Positions 37,769-46,102 of a DNA stretch of 64,000 nt are shown in pieces. Position 1 is the stretch's first letter; each line of letters starts with the position of its first letter. The notes below the pieces were generated by a model, which was given only the letters and a program-made list of their open reading frames with translations, made no database searches and had not been told where the DNA came from. Location: positions 124,001 through 188,000 of the forward strand of contig NZ_LDPO01000002.1 of the NCBI RefSeq assembly GCF_001021505.1. The letters run 5' to 3'. The position numbers and the translations under genes are program-made. The stretch comes from Mycolicibacter heraklionensis. Lineage in GTDB: Bacteria; Actinomycetota; Actinomycetes; Mycobacteriales; Mycobacteriaceae.

Positions 37769-38730
37769 GGGCGTACCTGCTCATACATCGCCAACGCGGC
37801 CACCGACGCCTCGCGTACCCCGGCCACCACCGATTCGGGCGCCATCACCTGCACCTCGTCGCCCATCCCCAGCAGCAGCCGGATCAGCCACTCCTGCGAC
37901 GCGTACGTCAGCTGGGCTTCGCGCCAGCCATCGGCCAGCTCCCCGAGGGCCTGCATCGGGTAGTACTCGAACATCCACGCCGCCGACGGCGCCACCCGCA
38001 CGATGGCGACCGGCAGCGACGGGTCGGCGTCGAACAGCGAGGTGTCGGTCTCGGCCTGGCGCACCGGCTCCGGCGGCGCCGACGGCTCGTCGAGCAGCCG
38101 GGCGTCGTCAATGCGGTCGAACCGGAACAATCGCACGCCCTCGGATTCGCGGCACCAGGCCTCCAGGTAGCTGTGCGCCCCGATCAGCACCACCCGGATC
38201 GGATCCACGATCCGATGCGACACGCTGTCCCGGGATGCCGCGTAGTAGTCGATTGCCAGCGCGCGACGCTGCCGGACGCCGTCGCGGACGACGTCTTGTC
38301 GGACAAAGTCGGCGGCGGACTCGTCGTGCACGGCGGAGGCGGGCGCCGCCGGTGCCGCGGCTCCGGCCGCCGCCTCAACCTTGGCTATCGCACTGCGCGC
38401 GGCCCGCGGGTCGACGATGCCGGGCATGTCGACCAGGGTGCGCAACGCCATCAGCATGGCCGTGGCCTCCCGCGACGTCAGCCGCAGCGGCCGATCCACG
38501 CCGGCGGACTCGAACACGTCTAGGCGGTCGTCGTAGAACGTCACGTCGATCAGTTCGCCGGGCCCGTAGCCCGGCAGGCCGCACATCACCAACTGCTCCA
38601 GATCGGTCTGCAGCTGACTCAGGCTCACGCCGAGTTCGGCGGCGGCCTGCTCCTTGCTGATCCCGGGGCGAGCCTTCAGATACGGCACCATGTTCAGCAG
38701 CCGGACCAGGCGCTTCGACAGCTGGGTCAC
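37765..38730 (-). CDS. pafC: WYL-domain transcription activator subunit PafC
   Basis: A 321-residue protein with an N-terminal winged-helix DNA-binding domain (RLLNMVPYLKARPGISKEQA, AAELGVSLSQLQTDLEQL), a WYL domain (residues about 140-210, LAIDYYAASRDSVSHRIVDP; GAHSYLEAWCRE) and a WCX C-terminal extension. With PafB it forms the PafBC activator of the RecA-independent DNA-damage response. The start overlaps the pafB stop by four bases. Confidence 0.94.
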   Translation of the reverse strand: MTQLSKRLVRLLNMVPYLKARPGISKEQAAAELGVSLSQLQTDLEQLVMCGLPGYGPGELIDVTFYDDRLDVFESAGVDRPLRLTSREATAMLMALRTLVDMPGIVDPRAARSAIAKVEAAAGAAAPAAPASAVHDESAADFVRQDVVRDGVRQRRALAIDYYAASRDSVSHRIVDPIRVVLIGAHSYLEAWCRESEGVRLFRFDRIDDARLLDEPSAPPEPVRQAETDTSLFDADPSLPVAIVRVAPSAAWMFEYYPMQALGELADGWREAQLTYASQEWLIRLLLGMGDEVQVMAPESVVAGVREASVAALAMYEQVRP

Positions 38731-39722
38731 ACCGGCACCTCCCCCACGCGAGCACTCAGTCGCGCCACCACATCGTCGCGCAGCGACGGCGGGTCCAGCA
38801 CGACCGCGTCGGCTCCGTACCCGGCGATCTCCCGGGCCAGCCGGTCATGGGTGCCCATGTCGACGCCGATGACGTCGCCGTCGCGGCCGGCGAGCTCCTG
38901 ACGAGCCAGCACCGTACCGGCCCGGCGCAGCGCCACGGCGCGGCCATCGGCGACCCAGATGCGTGCCTGCACCCCGCTGGGCGCATCGCCGACGGCATCG
39001 GCGACGATCGCTCGCAGATCGGCGGTGTCGGGTCGGGTGACGGCGTCGGTCGGCCCGATCGGCCGTACCTCCGGCCCGATCCGCGACATCCGGAAGGTGC
39101 GCACCGCGTTCCGGTCGCGGTCATGGCCCACCAGATACCAGCGGCCGGCGTGGGTGACCACTCCCCACGGCTCCACGGTGCGGGTGACGGACGGCTCGAC
39201 CGGTGAGGGTCGGTGCTCGAACTGCACGGCCTGCCCGGCCTGGACGGCATCCATCAAGGCGCCCAGCGCCGGCTCGGCCCGGTGGATTCCCGGGAGCGCG
39301 GCCGGCGCCGCAACCAGCACGTCGGCCCGGTCCGGGTCCACCTCGACGCCGGCGGCGTGCAGCTTGGCGACCGCGCCCTCGGCGTTGGCGCGCAACTCCG
39401 GGGACTGCCACAGCTGAACCGCGACCGCGACCGCGGCGGCCTCTTCGCGGGTCAGGTCAATGGCCGGCAGGGCGTAGGCGTCGGGGTTGATGCGGTAGCC
39501 GTCCACCGTGTCGAACCCCGAGGCTTTGCCGGTCTCCAGCGGAATGCCCAGGTCACGCAGCTCGTTCTTGTCGCGCTCGAACATCCGCGAGAACGCGTCG
39601 TCGCTAGGGCTGTCGCCGTAGCCGACGACGGTGGCCCGAATCCGCTCGGCGGTCAGGTAGCTGCGGGTAGCCAGCAACGCGATGACGAGATTCAGGAGTC
39701 GTTCGACTTTGGCGGTCGCCAT
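38727..39722 (-). CDS. pafB: WYL-domain transcription activator subunit PafB
   Basis: A 331-residue partner of PafC. The N-terminal winged helix is VERLLNLVIALLATRSYLTA, followed by FERDKNELRDLGIPLET. The WYL domain includes WGVVTHAGRWYLVGHD and RDRNAVRTFRMSRI. It is encoded upstream of pafC with a GTGA overlap. Normally it follows pafA directly; here a secreted protein gene lies between them. Confidence 0.94.
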   Translation of the reverse strand: MATAKVERLLNLVIALLATRSYLTAERIRATVVGYGDSPSDDAFSRMFERDKNELRDLGIPLETGKASGFDTVDGYRINPDAYALPAIDLTREEAAAVAVAVQLWQSPELRANAEGAVAKLHAAGVEVDPDRADVLVAAPAALPGIHRAEPALGALMDAVQAGQAVQFEHRPSPVEPSVTRTVEPWGVVTHAGRWYLVGHDRDRNAVRTFRMSRIGPEVRPIGPTDAVTRPDTADLRAIVADAVGDAPSGVQARIWVADGRAVALRRAGTVLARQELAGRDGDVIGVDMGTHDRLAREIAGYGADAVVLDPPSLRDDVVARLSARVGEVPV

Positions 39723-39759
39723 GACAAGAGAGGATATGCCTCGCGGGTTGCCTGGTTGT

Positions 39760-40251
39760 TCAGATGTGGGTTGCCGGCGTGCATGTCATACCCGGGAAGT
39801 CCCAGGTGCTGCACTGGTAGTCCGCGAATGCGGGGTCGTCGGCGCTCGGCTCGCCCGGAAGATCGGTGCGTACCGATGCTTTCGCGCCGTAGACCCCCGG
39901 GTACAGCGGCATCAATCGGTCATCGTTGGGAAACGACACCGAGAAACTGTCCCCGTTGTGCACCTCACGGGTCTCGGAGTAGGTGAGGGTATGCGACGGA
40001 CCGGCCAGCTCCAGCGGCGCGCCGGAGGCGGTCAGGTGCATCTGCAGGGTCAGCGGCGCAGCGGGAAGATCGGTCCGGCAATCGCTCACATCGACACGGC
40101 TGCCCATGTAGTCGGCCCCGTTGACCGAGTAGACGAACGGCTTGGCCACGCTGAACTGACAGCTGACGACGCCGTCTGCGTGCGCGGCCGGCGCTGCGGT
40201 CAGCGCGATCCCCAGCGTGATGAGCGCGGCCAGGCCGCTGGTCCGAGTCAT
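39760..40251 (-). CDS. Secreted hypothetical protein between pafA and pafB
   Basis: A 163-residue protein with a clear signal peptide (MTRTSGLAALITLGIALTAAPAAHA) and a mature part rich in beta-strand pattern. It has two pairs of Cys (VSCQFS, VSDCRT, YQCSTW, MTCTPA) likely forming disulfides. I do not recognise the family. It is 11 bases... downstream of pafA's stop (40262) and 37 bases upstream of pafB, on the same strand, so it may be transcribed with the paf genes although its product is exported. Confidence 0.7.
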   Translation of the reverse strand: MTRTSGLAALITLGIALTAAPAAHADGVVSCQFSVAKPFVYSVNGADYMGSRVDVSDCRTDLPAAPLTLQMHLTASGAPLELAGPSHTLTYSETREVHNGDSFSVSFPNDDRLMPLYPGVYGAKASVRTDLPGEPSADDPAFADYQCSTWDFPGMTCTPATHI

Positions 40252-40261
40252 CGCTGGTGCG

Positions 40262-41620
40262 CTACATGCTGGCGATCAGGCGCTTGACGCGCTCGTCGAC
40301 CGACCGGAAGGGGTCCTTGCACAGCACGGTGCGCTGAGCCTGGTCGTTGAGCTTGAGGTGCACCCAGTCGACGGTGAAGTCGCGGCCGGCTGCCTGTGCG
40401 GCGCTGATGAATTCGCCGCGCAGCTTGGCGCGGGTGGTCTGCGGCGGGGTGTCGACGGCCTCATCGACGTCCTCGTCGGTGGTGACGCGGGTGGCCAACC
40501 CCTTGCGCTGCAGCAGGTCGAACACCCCGCGGCCGCGCTTGATGTCGTGATAGGCCAGGTCCAACTGGGCGATCTTTGGATCCGACAGCTCCATGTTGTA
40601 GCGATCCTGGTAGCGCTGGAACAGCTTTCGCTTGATCACCCAGTCGATCTCGGTGTCCACCTTGGCGAAGTCCTGGGTTTCGACGGCGTCGAGCTGACGG
40701 CCCCACAAATCGATGACCTGCTCGAGTTGGGGGTTGCTGGCCCGGGTCTGCACGTACTCCACGGCCCGCCCGTAGTACTCGCGCTGGATGTCCAGGGCGC
40801 CCGCTTGGCGTCCGCCGGCCAGCCGCACCGGCCGCCGGCCGGTGACGTCGTGGCTGACCTCGCGGATCGCCCGGATCGGGTTGTCCAGCGAGAAGTCCCG
40901 GAAGGGCACTCCGGCCTCGATCATCTCCAGCACCAGCGCCGCGCTGCCCACTTTGAGCAGGGTCGAGGTCTCGGACATGTTGGAGTCGCCGACGATGACG
41001 TGCAGGCGCCGGTACTTCTCGGCGTCGGCGTGCGGCTCGTCGCGGGTGTTGATGATCGGCCGAGAGCGGGTGGTCGCGCTCGAGACGCCTTCCCAGATGT
41101 GCTCGGCGCGCTGGGACAGGCAGAACGTGGCGGCCTTGGGGGTTTGCAGCACCTTGCCGGCGCCGCAGATCAGCTGGCGGGTCACCAGGAAGGGCAGCAG
41201 CACGTCGGAGATCCGGGAGAACTCCCCGGCCCGCACGATCAGGTAGTTCTCGTGGCAGCCGTAGGAGTTGCCGGCCGAGTCGGTGTTGTTCTTGAACAGG
41301 TAGATGTCGCCGCCGATGCCCTCATCGGCCAGCCGCTGCTCGGCGTCGATCAGCAGGTCTTCGAGCACCCGTTCCCCGGCCCGGTCGTGGGTGACCAGCT
41401 GAATCAGGTTGTCGCACTCGGCGGTGGCGTACTCGGGATGACTGCCGACATCGAGATACAGCCGAGCTCCGTTGCGCAGGAACACATTCGAGCTACGCCC
41501 CCACGACACCACCCGGCGGAACAGATAGCGCGCCACCTCGTCGGGCGACAACCTCCGATGGCCGTGGAAGGTGCAGGTGACACCGAACTCAGTCTCAATG
41601 CCCATGATTCTGCGCTGCAC
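40262..41620 (-). CDS. pafA: Pup-protein ligase PafA
   Basis: A 452-residue PafA, the same length as in M. tuberculosis as I recall it. It joins the prokaryotic ubiquitin-like protein Pup to lysines of target proteins using ATP, marking them for the proteasome. The glutamine-synthetase-like active site includes MGIETEFGV at the N-terminus and [18 protein letters not shown], with [18 protein letters not shown] further on. The GTG at 41620 gives the standard start [12 protein letters not shown]. The Pup, Dop and proteasome genes are not in this window; upstream is pdtaR instead. Confidence 0.97.
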   Translation of the reverse strand: MQRRIMGIETEFGVTCTFHGHRRLSPDEVARYLFRRVVSWGRSSNVFLRNGARLYLDVGSHPEYATAECDNLIQLVTHDRAGERVLEDLLIDAEQRLADEGIGGDIYLFKNNTDSAGNSYGCHENYLIVRAGEFSRISDVLLPFLVTRQLICGAGKVLQTPKAATFCLSQRAEHIWEGVSSATTRSRPIINTRDEPHADAEKYRRLHVIVGDSNMSETSTLLKVGSAALVLEMIEAGVPFRDFSLDNPIRAIREVSHDVTGRRPVRLAGGRQAGALDIQREYYGRAVEYVQTRASNPQLEQVIDLWGRQLDAVETQDFAKVDTEIDWVIKRKLFQRYQDRYNMELSDPKIAQLDLAYHDIKRGRGVFDLLQRKGLATRVTTDEDVDEAVDTPPQTTRAKLRGEFISAAQAAGRDFTVDWVHLKLNDQAQRTVLCKDPFRSVDERVKRLIASM

Positions 41621-41681
41621 GCCATCGAGCGTACTGGTTGAACCAACGCAGCGGGGCTCAGCGCCGATGGTGGCGTGGCGG

Positions 41682-42305
41682 TCAGGCCGGTGGGTTGACC
41701 GGGGCCTCGACGTTTTCCAGCACCACTTCGGCCACCTGCCGCATGGTGGTCCGCTTGTCCATCGCGGCGCGCTGGATCCACTTGAAGGCCTCGGGCTCGG
41801 TGAAGCCGTGCGCGGTCTGCAGCACGCCCTTGGCCCGCTCGACGAGCTTGCGGGTCTCCAGCTGCTCTGACAGGTTGCTGACCTCGCGCTCCAGGGCGGT
41901 GATCTCGTCGGCCCGGCTGACCGCCAGCTCGATGGCTGGGACCAGGTCACCGGCGGTGAACGGCTTGACCAGGTAGGCCATCGCCCCGGCGTCGCGGGCA
42001 CGTTCCACCAGGTCGCGCTGGCTGAACGCGGTCAGGATGACGATCGGCGCGATGCGCTTGGCGGCGATCTCGGAGGCCGCGTCGATGCCGTCGCGGCGCG
42101 GCATCTTCACGTCGAGGATCACCAGGTCCGGGTGCAACAGTTCGGCCAGCTCGACGGCTTCCTGCCCGTCGCCGGCCTCGCCCACCACCTCATAGCCTTC
42201 TTCGCGCAGCATCTCGGCGAGATCCAGCCGGATCAGCGCTTCATCCTCGGCGATCAGCACCCGCCGGGCTGGGCGCGGGCTGCTGTCGGACGTGGGCTCG
42301 GTCAT
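41682..42305 (-). CDS. pdtaR: ANTAR-domain response regulator PdtaR
   Basis: A 207-residue response regulator. The receiver domain starts [19 protein letters not shown], with the phospho-acceptor Asp in [13 protein letters not shown] and the switch Lys in AYLVKPF. A coiled coil leads into an ANTAR domain ([20 protein letters not shown]), which binds RNA hairpins and blocks transcription termination. It is the partner of a PdtaS histidine kinase, which is not here. The start is the ATG at 42305. It corresponds to Rv1626 (recalled). Confidence 0.95.
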   Translation of the reverse strand: MTEPTSDSSPRPARRVLIAEDEALIRLDLAEMLREEGYEVVGEAGDGQEAVELAELLHPDLVILDVKMPRRDGIDAASEIAAKRIAPIVILTAFSQRDLVERARDAGAMAYLVKPFTAGDLVPAIELAVSRADEITALEREVSNLSEQLETRKLVERAKGVLQTAHGFTEPEAFKWIQRAAMDKRTTMRQVAEVVLENVEAPVNPPA

Positions 42306-42385
42306 CCCCCCATTCTGTCGTGGCTGCCGGCTGGGGCAACAGTGAGGGGCATCGTCTAAGGTAGGAAGCCGCGCGTCAGCGCCGG

Positions 42386-42459
42386 GCCCTCGTATCCCAA
42401 CTGGCAGAGGAAACGGATTCAAAACCCGTGCAGTGTGAGTTCGAATCTCACCGAGGGCA
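42386..42459 (+). tRNA. tRNA with CAA anticodon (tRNA-Leu)
   Basis: A full cloverleaf can be drawn. The acceptor stem is GCCCTCG (42386-42392) with CGAGGGC (42452-42458). The D stem is TCC/GGA. The anticodon stem is ACGGA/CCCGT, with one A-C mismatch at the loop, around the loop TTCAAAA. The T arm is GTGAG-TTCGAAT-CTCAC. The anticodon CAA is at 42420-42422 and reads UUG. CC follows the discriminator A. The variable loop is only 5 bases (GCAGT), unlike the long arm usual for tRNA-Leu. The accessory island begins directly downstream. Confidence 0.85.
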
Positions 42460-42540
42460 CCGTCGGTAACAGGTCTGGACGGATCTACACCGTGCTCGAC
42501 ATGCACTAGGATCTAAACGCGCAGCTCGAGCAAGCGTGGT

Positions 42541-42792
42541 CGACGTGTGGCATCGGCCAGCGCGACAAGGCGAACAGGTCTACTACCCCGCCGACGAGGC
42601 AGACGGCGCGGGCTGGTGTATCGAGCGGACGCACTTCAAGCAGCCGGGAGCAATGGTCTGCACCACCCGGTACGGTCAGGGCAGCGCTGGCGTGCGGCAT
42701 GTGTTGACGACGAGGGCAATCAGCGTGCGGCGGTGTTCGCCAAAAGGCACCTCAATGGGGCTTTGCTGCCCGCCGAGCAAGCCGGAAGCTAA
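42541..42792 (+). other. Probable remnant ORFs, no intact gene
   Basis: The roughly 370 bases between the tRNA and the HNH remnant hold no convincing gene. Two overlapping frames each show protein-like stretches. One reads ARQGEQVYYPADEADGAGW; the other, further on, reads VDDEGNQRAAVFAKRHLNGA and ends at TAA 42790-42792. The second resembles the N-terminal arm-binding segment of tyrosine integrases, but this rests on pattern only. The change of frame suggests decay. Confidence 0.3.
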
Positions 42793-42831
42793 AAAGTCCG
42801 ACTACTTAACGCATCGACAACCGCACGGCGG

Positions 42832-43216
42832 GTGAACCGTCCGTGCATCAAATGCGGGACACTGATAACCAAGGACAGCAGATGCGCCGGCTGCAAACTG
42901 CTGCACCGCACAGCATCACGCGGCACCAAAGGCAGAACTGCAACAGATCGGCACTGGCGAAGGCTAAGCCGAGCACAACGTGGGCGTGTCCCCTTTTGCG
43001 AACTGGTTAGCGGGCTGTACCGGCGGCGCAGACACCGCCGACTACATACTGCCGATAGTCGACTTCCCGCAGTATGCCCGGACGCCAGAGAACATCAGGT
43101 CGAGCTGCTCGCGGTGCAACCAATCCCGCGGTGCCCGCTATACCGATGCCGAACACAATCAGGTACTAGTAGCAATCGCAGAACGGGCAGAACGTCGGTG
43201 CCCGCCGCTACGGTAA
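42832..43216 (+). pseudogene. HNH endonuclease, frameshifted
   Basis: The first frame (from 42832) reads CIKCGTLITKDSRCAGCK, a double CxxC zinc motif, then RHWRRLSRAQRGRVPFCE. The HNH core continues in the next frame (to 43216) as GGADTADYILPIVDFPQYAR, then TPENIRSSCSRCNQSRGAR. The two halves belong together as a phage-type HNH nuclease and are separated by a frameshift near 42990-43015. The catalytic His of the usual TADHILP motif is Tyr here. Both changes argue that the gene is dead. Such HNH proteins normally sit beside the terminase. Confidence 0.7.
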
Positions 43217-43220
43217 ATGT

Positions 43221-43613
43221 ATGGTCGTGAACCTGCCGCTGCTGCTCATAACCCTCATCATCGCCTACGTCATGATGAAACGATGGGCAGACAAGCCAGC
43301 ACCCGCTAAGACTGCCGAAATCCAAAGCAACGCAAAGATAAAGATCACGCCCCCGACCGCCAACAGGCCGGAGCAAACCGGCACATCAGCGCTATGGCCT
43401 TGGCTCGTACTCTTCGGCTGCGCAGCAATCTTTGGGATAACAGTGTCCGCCACCATCATGGCGACTGCGTACGCAGTGAAGCTGGGGCTACGCATGGCCC
43501 GCCAGCGCGGAGCCGAGCGGAACAGGCTGATCGCTGACGCCACCAAACAACACAACCAAGTCATGTCAGGTGACGACGCAGGAATTTACGGTAACTACCC
43601 ACCAGCCTGCTAA
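43221..43613 (+). CDS. Small membrane protein, island
   Basis: A 130-residue protein with two membrane segments (LPLLLITLIIAYVMM near the N-terminus and LWPWLVLFGCAAIFGITVSA in the middle) joined by a basic polar linker, ending in a charged tail. I do not recognise it. Its place after the HNH remnant and before the terminase remnant suggests a phage-derived gene. The stop overlaps a possible ATG (TAATG at 43611-43615) of an unconvincing ORF. Confidence 0.5.
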   Translation: MVVNLPLLLITLIIAYVMMKRWADKPAPAKTAEIQSNAKIKITPPTANRPEQTGTSALWPWLVLFGCAAIFGITVSATIMATAYAVKLGLRMARQRGAERNRLIADATKQHNQVMSGDDAGIYGNYPPAC

Positions 43614-43725
43614 TGCCAGAACACGCCAGGCACGCGCCTGAGCTGCACTCACTCAACGCGGAAGACCATGATGGGGACAGGCCCCTACCAGCGCCGACCC
43701 TCTTGAAAGGCCAGCGCAGAGGCGA

Positions 43726-44379
43726 TTACTCTTTCTCCTTCAGGTCGTTCACTCGTAGTGATTCCACGAATGAAAGTGCTCTGGCTGCATCAGCAATACG
43801 TTTTGCGATCCCGGCTGATTTTGAATGCCTAATAGCGTCTTCTCGGAACGACGACTGCCAGTCGCGCAAATCATTACGAATCTGCTCCTTGAGTTCGTAT
43901 TCAAATTTTAGCTCGTCCATCAGACTTTCGAGTGCGATGGCTTCTGCGGCGTTTCGCTTGCCCTTCGATTTGACGTCATAGCGCTTCGATTTTAAATCAA
44001 GCTCCTTGTCGCGCACCCCTTGAAAGCGTTCGTAAATGCCGAGCATGGTCGACGCAACTAGTAGGGCAGCGGGCAAGACGCTTCCTATCGCAATTACGGC
44101 TGGCGAGTTGTAAGAGATGTGCAAAACTCGGAACATGGTAGCTTGCGCGGTCTCAGCACGGCCCATCTGCTCTTGCGGAGTAAAAAATCCGATCTCATTA
44201 TTAACTCGACTAGACCAGGTTGCAACCTGAACTAACGAATTTAGATTTGCAAACTGGCGACTGAACCCGGCGAGTGTGTCGTTTGCGCTAGACAATATCC
44301 TGTCAAGTGTAGAATCAGGGATGCCAAGCCTGAATGTAACAGTCGTTATTTCCATGTCGGTTCCGACGTTGGTTGTCAT
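43726..44379 (-). CDS. Low-G+C orphan gene, membrane/coiled-coil protein
   Basis: A 217-residue protein with no family I recognise. Residues 1-85 are soluble, with LGIPDSTLDRILSSANDTLA. One membrane segment follows (PAVIAIGSVLPAALLVASTML). The last 100 residues are charged and helical, probably coiled coil (RDKELDLKSKRYDVKSKGKR; ELKEQIRNDLRDWQSSFRED). Hand counts of three 60-base lines gave 30, 32 and 27 G+C, about half, against roughly two thirds in neighbouring core genes. It is on the opposite strand to the phage remnants. This looks like recent acquisition. Confidence 0.6.
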   Translation of the reverse strand: MTTNVGTDMEITTVTFRLGIPDSTLDRILSSANDTLAGFSRQFANLNSLVQVATWSSRVNNEIGFFTPQEQMGRAETAQATMFRVLHISYNSPAVIAIGSVLPAALLVASTMLGIYERFQGVRDKELDLKSKRYDVKSKGKRNAAEAIALESLMDELKFEYELKEQIRNDLRDWQSSFREDAIRHSKSAGIAKRIADAARALSFVESLRVNDLKEKE

Positions 44380-44455
44380 ATCGCCCCATGTTCAGTCTCA
44401 AAAACAGTTGGAAGGAGCGTAGCGTGCGGGCTGCCCCTAATCGGGCCGTTGATGA

Positions 44456-44917
44456 CAGTGTGTTGCCGTTCGGCCACGGTCAAACGGCTCTGCGGCATTC
44501 GCCGCGTTCTGTACCAAGTTCGTTCGCGTGCCCAAAGGCACCGGCGCGGGTGGGCCGCTCAAGCTGCGCAACTGGCAGCGTGACCTAGCGGCAAGCGTGT
44601 TGGACGCCGACCCGCAGCCACGCGTTGCCGGGTGGTGCCTGCCGCGCGGGCAGGGCAAGTCAACGCTGGTAACCGCCCTCGGCTTGAACGAGCTGATGAC
44701 GGGCGGCGAGGGCGCGACCGTGATTGTTGCCGCCGTCGATGAAAGGCAGGCGGGCATCGTGTTCGGCCTCGCGGCCCGCATGGTCGAGCTGAACGCGGAC
44801 CTTGCTACCCGCGTCCAGGTATTTAAGGACCGGCTAGTGGTGCCGGCGCGGGGCGCGCCGTTCGTGCAGGAGTCAAGGACCGTTGGCGCTGCCTGCAAAT
44901 CTGGGCAAGCAAACTAG
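44456..44917 (+). pseudogene. Phage terminase large subunit, truncated
   Basis: The frame reads FAAFCTKFVRVPKGTGAGG, then LKLRNWQRDLAASVLDADPQ. The Walker A of terminase ATPases follows (WCLPRGQGKSTLVTALGL), then VIVAAVDERQAGIVF and RVQVFKDRLVVP. After about 115 recognisable residues it goes off-family and stops. The Walker B, the rest of the ATPase and the whole nuclease domain are missing. The first available start (GTG 44528) falls inside conserved sequence, so the 5' end is also damaged. It is a packaging-motor remnant. Confidence 0.75.
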
Positions 44918-45097
44918 CTGGGCTACAGGCATGAATATCGGCACGTCGGGATTGGCTCCCTTCCGCAGGGCTCACGAGCGCGGAGCGCAACCTTCCGCTT
45001 GAGCTTCTCGCCGCGTTGCTCGCAAACAAAGGAGTGGTGCGCGACGGGAATGTCCTGCGATTGTTGGCATTTGAAACACTTCACCAGCACTACGTTG

Positions 45098-45559
45098 TCA
45101 CCTTCCGAGGTCGTCGCGGCCGCTGATGCGCGGCTCCGGCGTCATTGGTGAGGTGGCGCGGTCGCCCCGTTTCTCGTCGCGCCGGAACAGGTATATGCCG
45201 ATCACTTCGCCGGTCACAACCACGTGTTGACCAGACGCAAGGAATTTGTCGCGGCTGTTCTGTCCGGTCTGGATGTAGACCCAGTCGGCGTGCAGGAGGT
45301 GCCAGCCAGTCTCTTCGATCTGACCTAGCAGGTCAGTTCGGCTCAGTTTCCGGCGAATCGTTCCCTGGGTGGCGGAGTTGAACGCCGCATTGGTGAAGCC
45401 GGTGACCGATGAGTGGGGTATCTCGATCTGGAAGAACTCATCGCCTCGCGCAAACGCCTGTGCGGCCTTGCCCTGTGGGGACGCCCAATACGCGGCCTCG
45501 GCCTTTTTTGCGGCGTCGGCTGCGCGCTGTTCGTCGGTCTTCATGCTAAACAACGCCAT
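45098..45559 (-). CDS. Hypothetical protein, island operon
   Basis: A 153-residue soluble protein. The N-terminal third is a charged Ala-rich helix (TDEQRAADAAKKAEAAYWAS). A mixed domain follows (GDEFFQIEIPHSSVTGF; IEETGWHLLHADWVYIQTGQ; HVVVTGEVIGIYLFRR). The tail is polar. I cannot assign a family. It is the last of three same-strand genes, 102 bases after the PASTA lipoprotein gene, and could be its cytoplasmic partner or unrelated. Confidence 0.55.
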   Translation of the reverse strand: MALFSMKTDEQRAADAAKKAEAAYWASPQGKAAQAFARGDEFFQIEIPHSSVTGFTNAAFNSATQGTIRRKLSRTDLLGQIEETGWHLLHADWVYIQTGQNSRDKFLASGQHVVVTGEVIGIYLFRRDEKRGDRATSPMTPEPRISGRDDLGR

Positions 45560-45661
45560 GAGCCAATTCCCCTCAGTTGAGTCAAGGTGACTTCTCCGCC
45601 GAGCGACAACCCAATCGGCGCCGCGGCGTAACGGCGGTATGACGCGGTTGGGCCGCGTTGG

Positions 45662-46102
45662 TCAGTCCTTGTATACCTTCATGATTACCGGCGCATTAGC
45701 GTCGACAACGCTTCCGGGCGGAGGCTCGATGCTCACCACTGTCCAGTTTGCCGCGTTGAACACGTTCTGGTACTTGGGATTCGCTGATGAGAGCGACACG
45801 TCGGTAAGGCCGAGTTGTTCGAGAGTCCTACGCGCAATCCGGGCATTCTGACCTTGCACCTCAGGAATCGTGACCTCTATTGCGACGGGTGCGGGCGTGC
45901 TGGTAGCTGGCGCGGTTTCCGCCCACTCGGACGTGACGGGGGCCTGAGTAATGATCACGCTTTGTGTGATCGTCGCGGTCGGGGCCGAGTTTTCTGCTTG
46001 GCTGCCGCAGCCCGCGAGGAGGGCCGCGGCGATAACAACCACCGCAGCGCCACTGACTTTTGTTTTCACGGACCTGGAGGCCACTGCTGATGCTCTAGAC
46101 AC
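45662..46102 (-). CDS. PASTA-domain lipoprotein
   Basis: A 146-residue lipoprotein. A basic n-region is followed by VVVIAAALLAGCGS with the lipobox LAGC. A Thr/Pro-rich linker leads to one PASTA domain (residues about 80-145: IPEVQGQNARIARRTLEQLG, then IEPPPGSVVDANAPVIMKV). PASTA domains bind peptidoglycan fragments or beta-lactams and are usual in PknB-type kinases and PBPs; here one stands alone. The GTG at 46102 overlaps the upstream gene's stop by 8 bases, so the two are coupled. Confidence 0.75.
   Translation of the reverse strand: MSRASAVASRSVKTKVSGAAVVVIAAALLAGCGSQAENSAPTATITQSVIITQAPVTSEWAETAPATSTPAPVAIEVTIPEVQGQNARIARRTLEQLGLTDVSLSSANPKYQNVFNAANWTVVSIEPPPGSVVDANAPVIMKVYKD

Noticed and set aside
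43613..43981. Plus-strand ORF following the small membrane protein (TAATG overlap)
   Set aside because: Most of it is antisense to the low-G+C gene and becomes Ser/Arg/Ala-rich; only about 35 codons are outside, with no motif.
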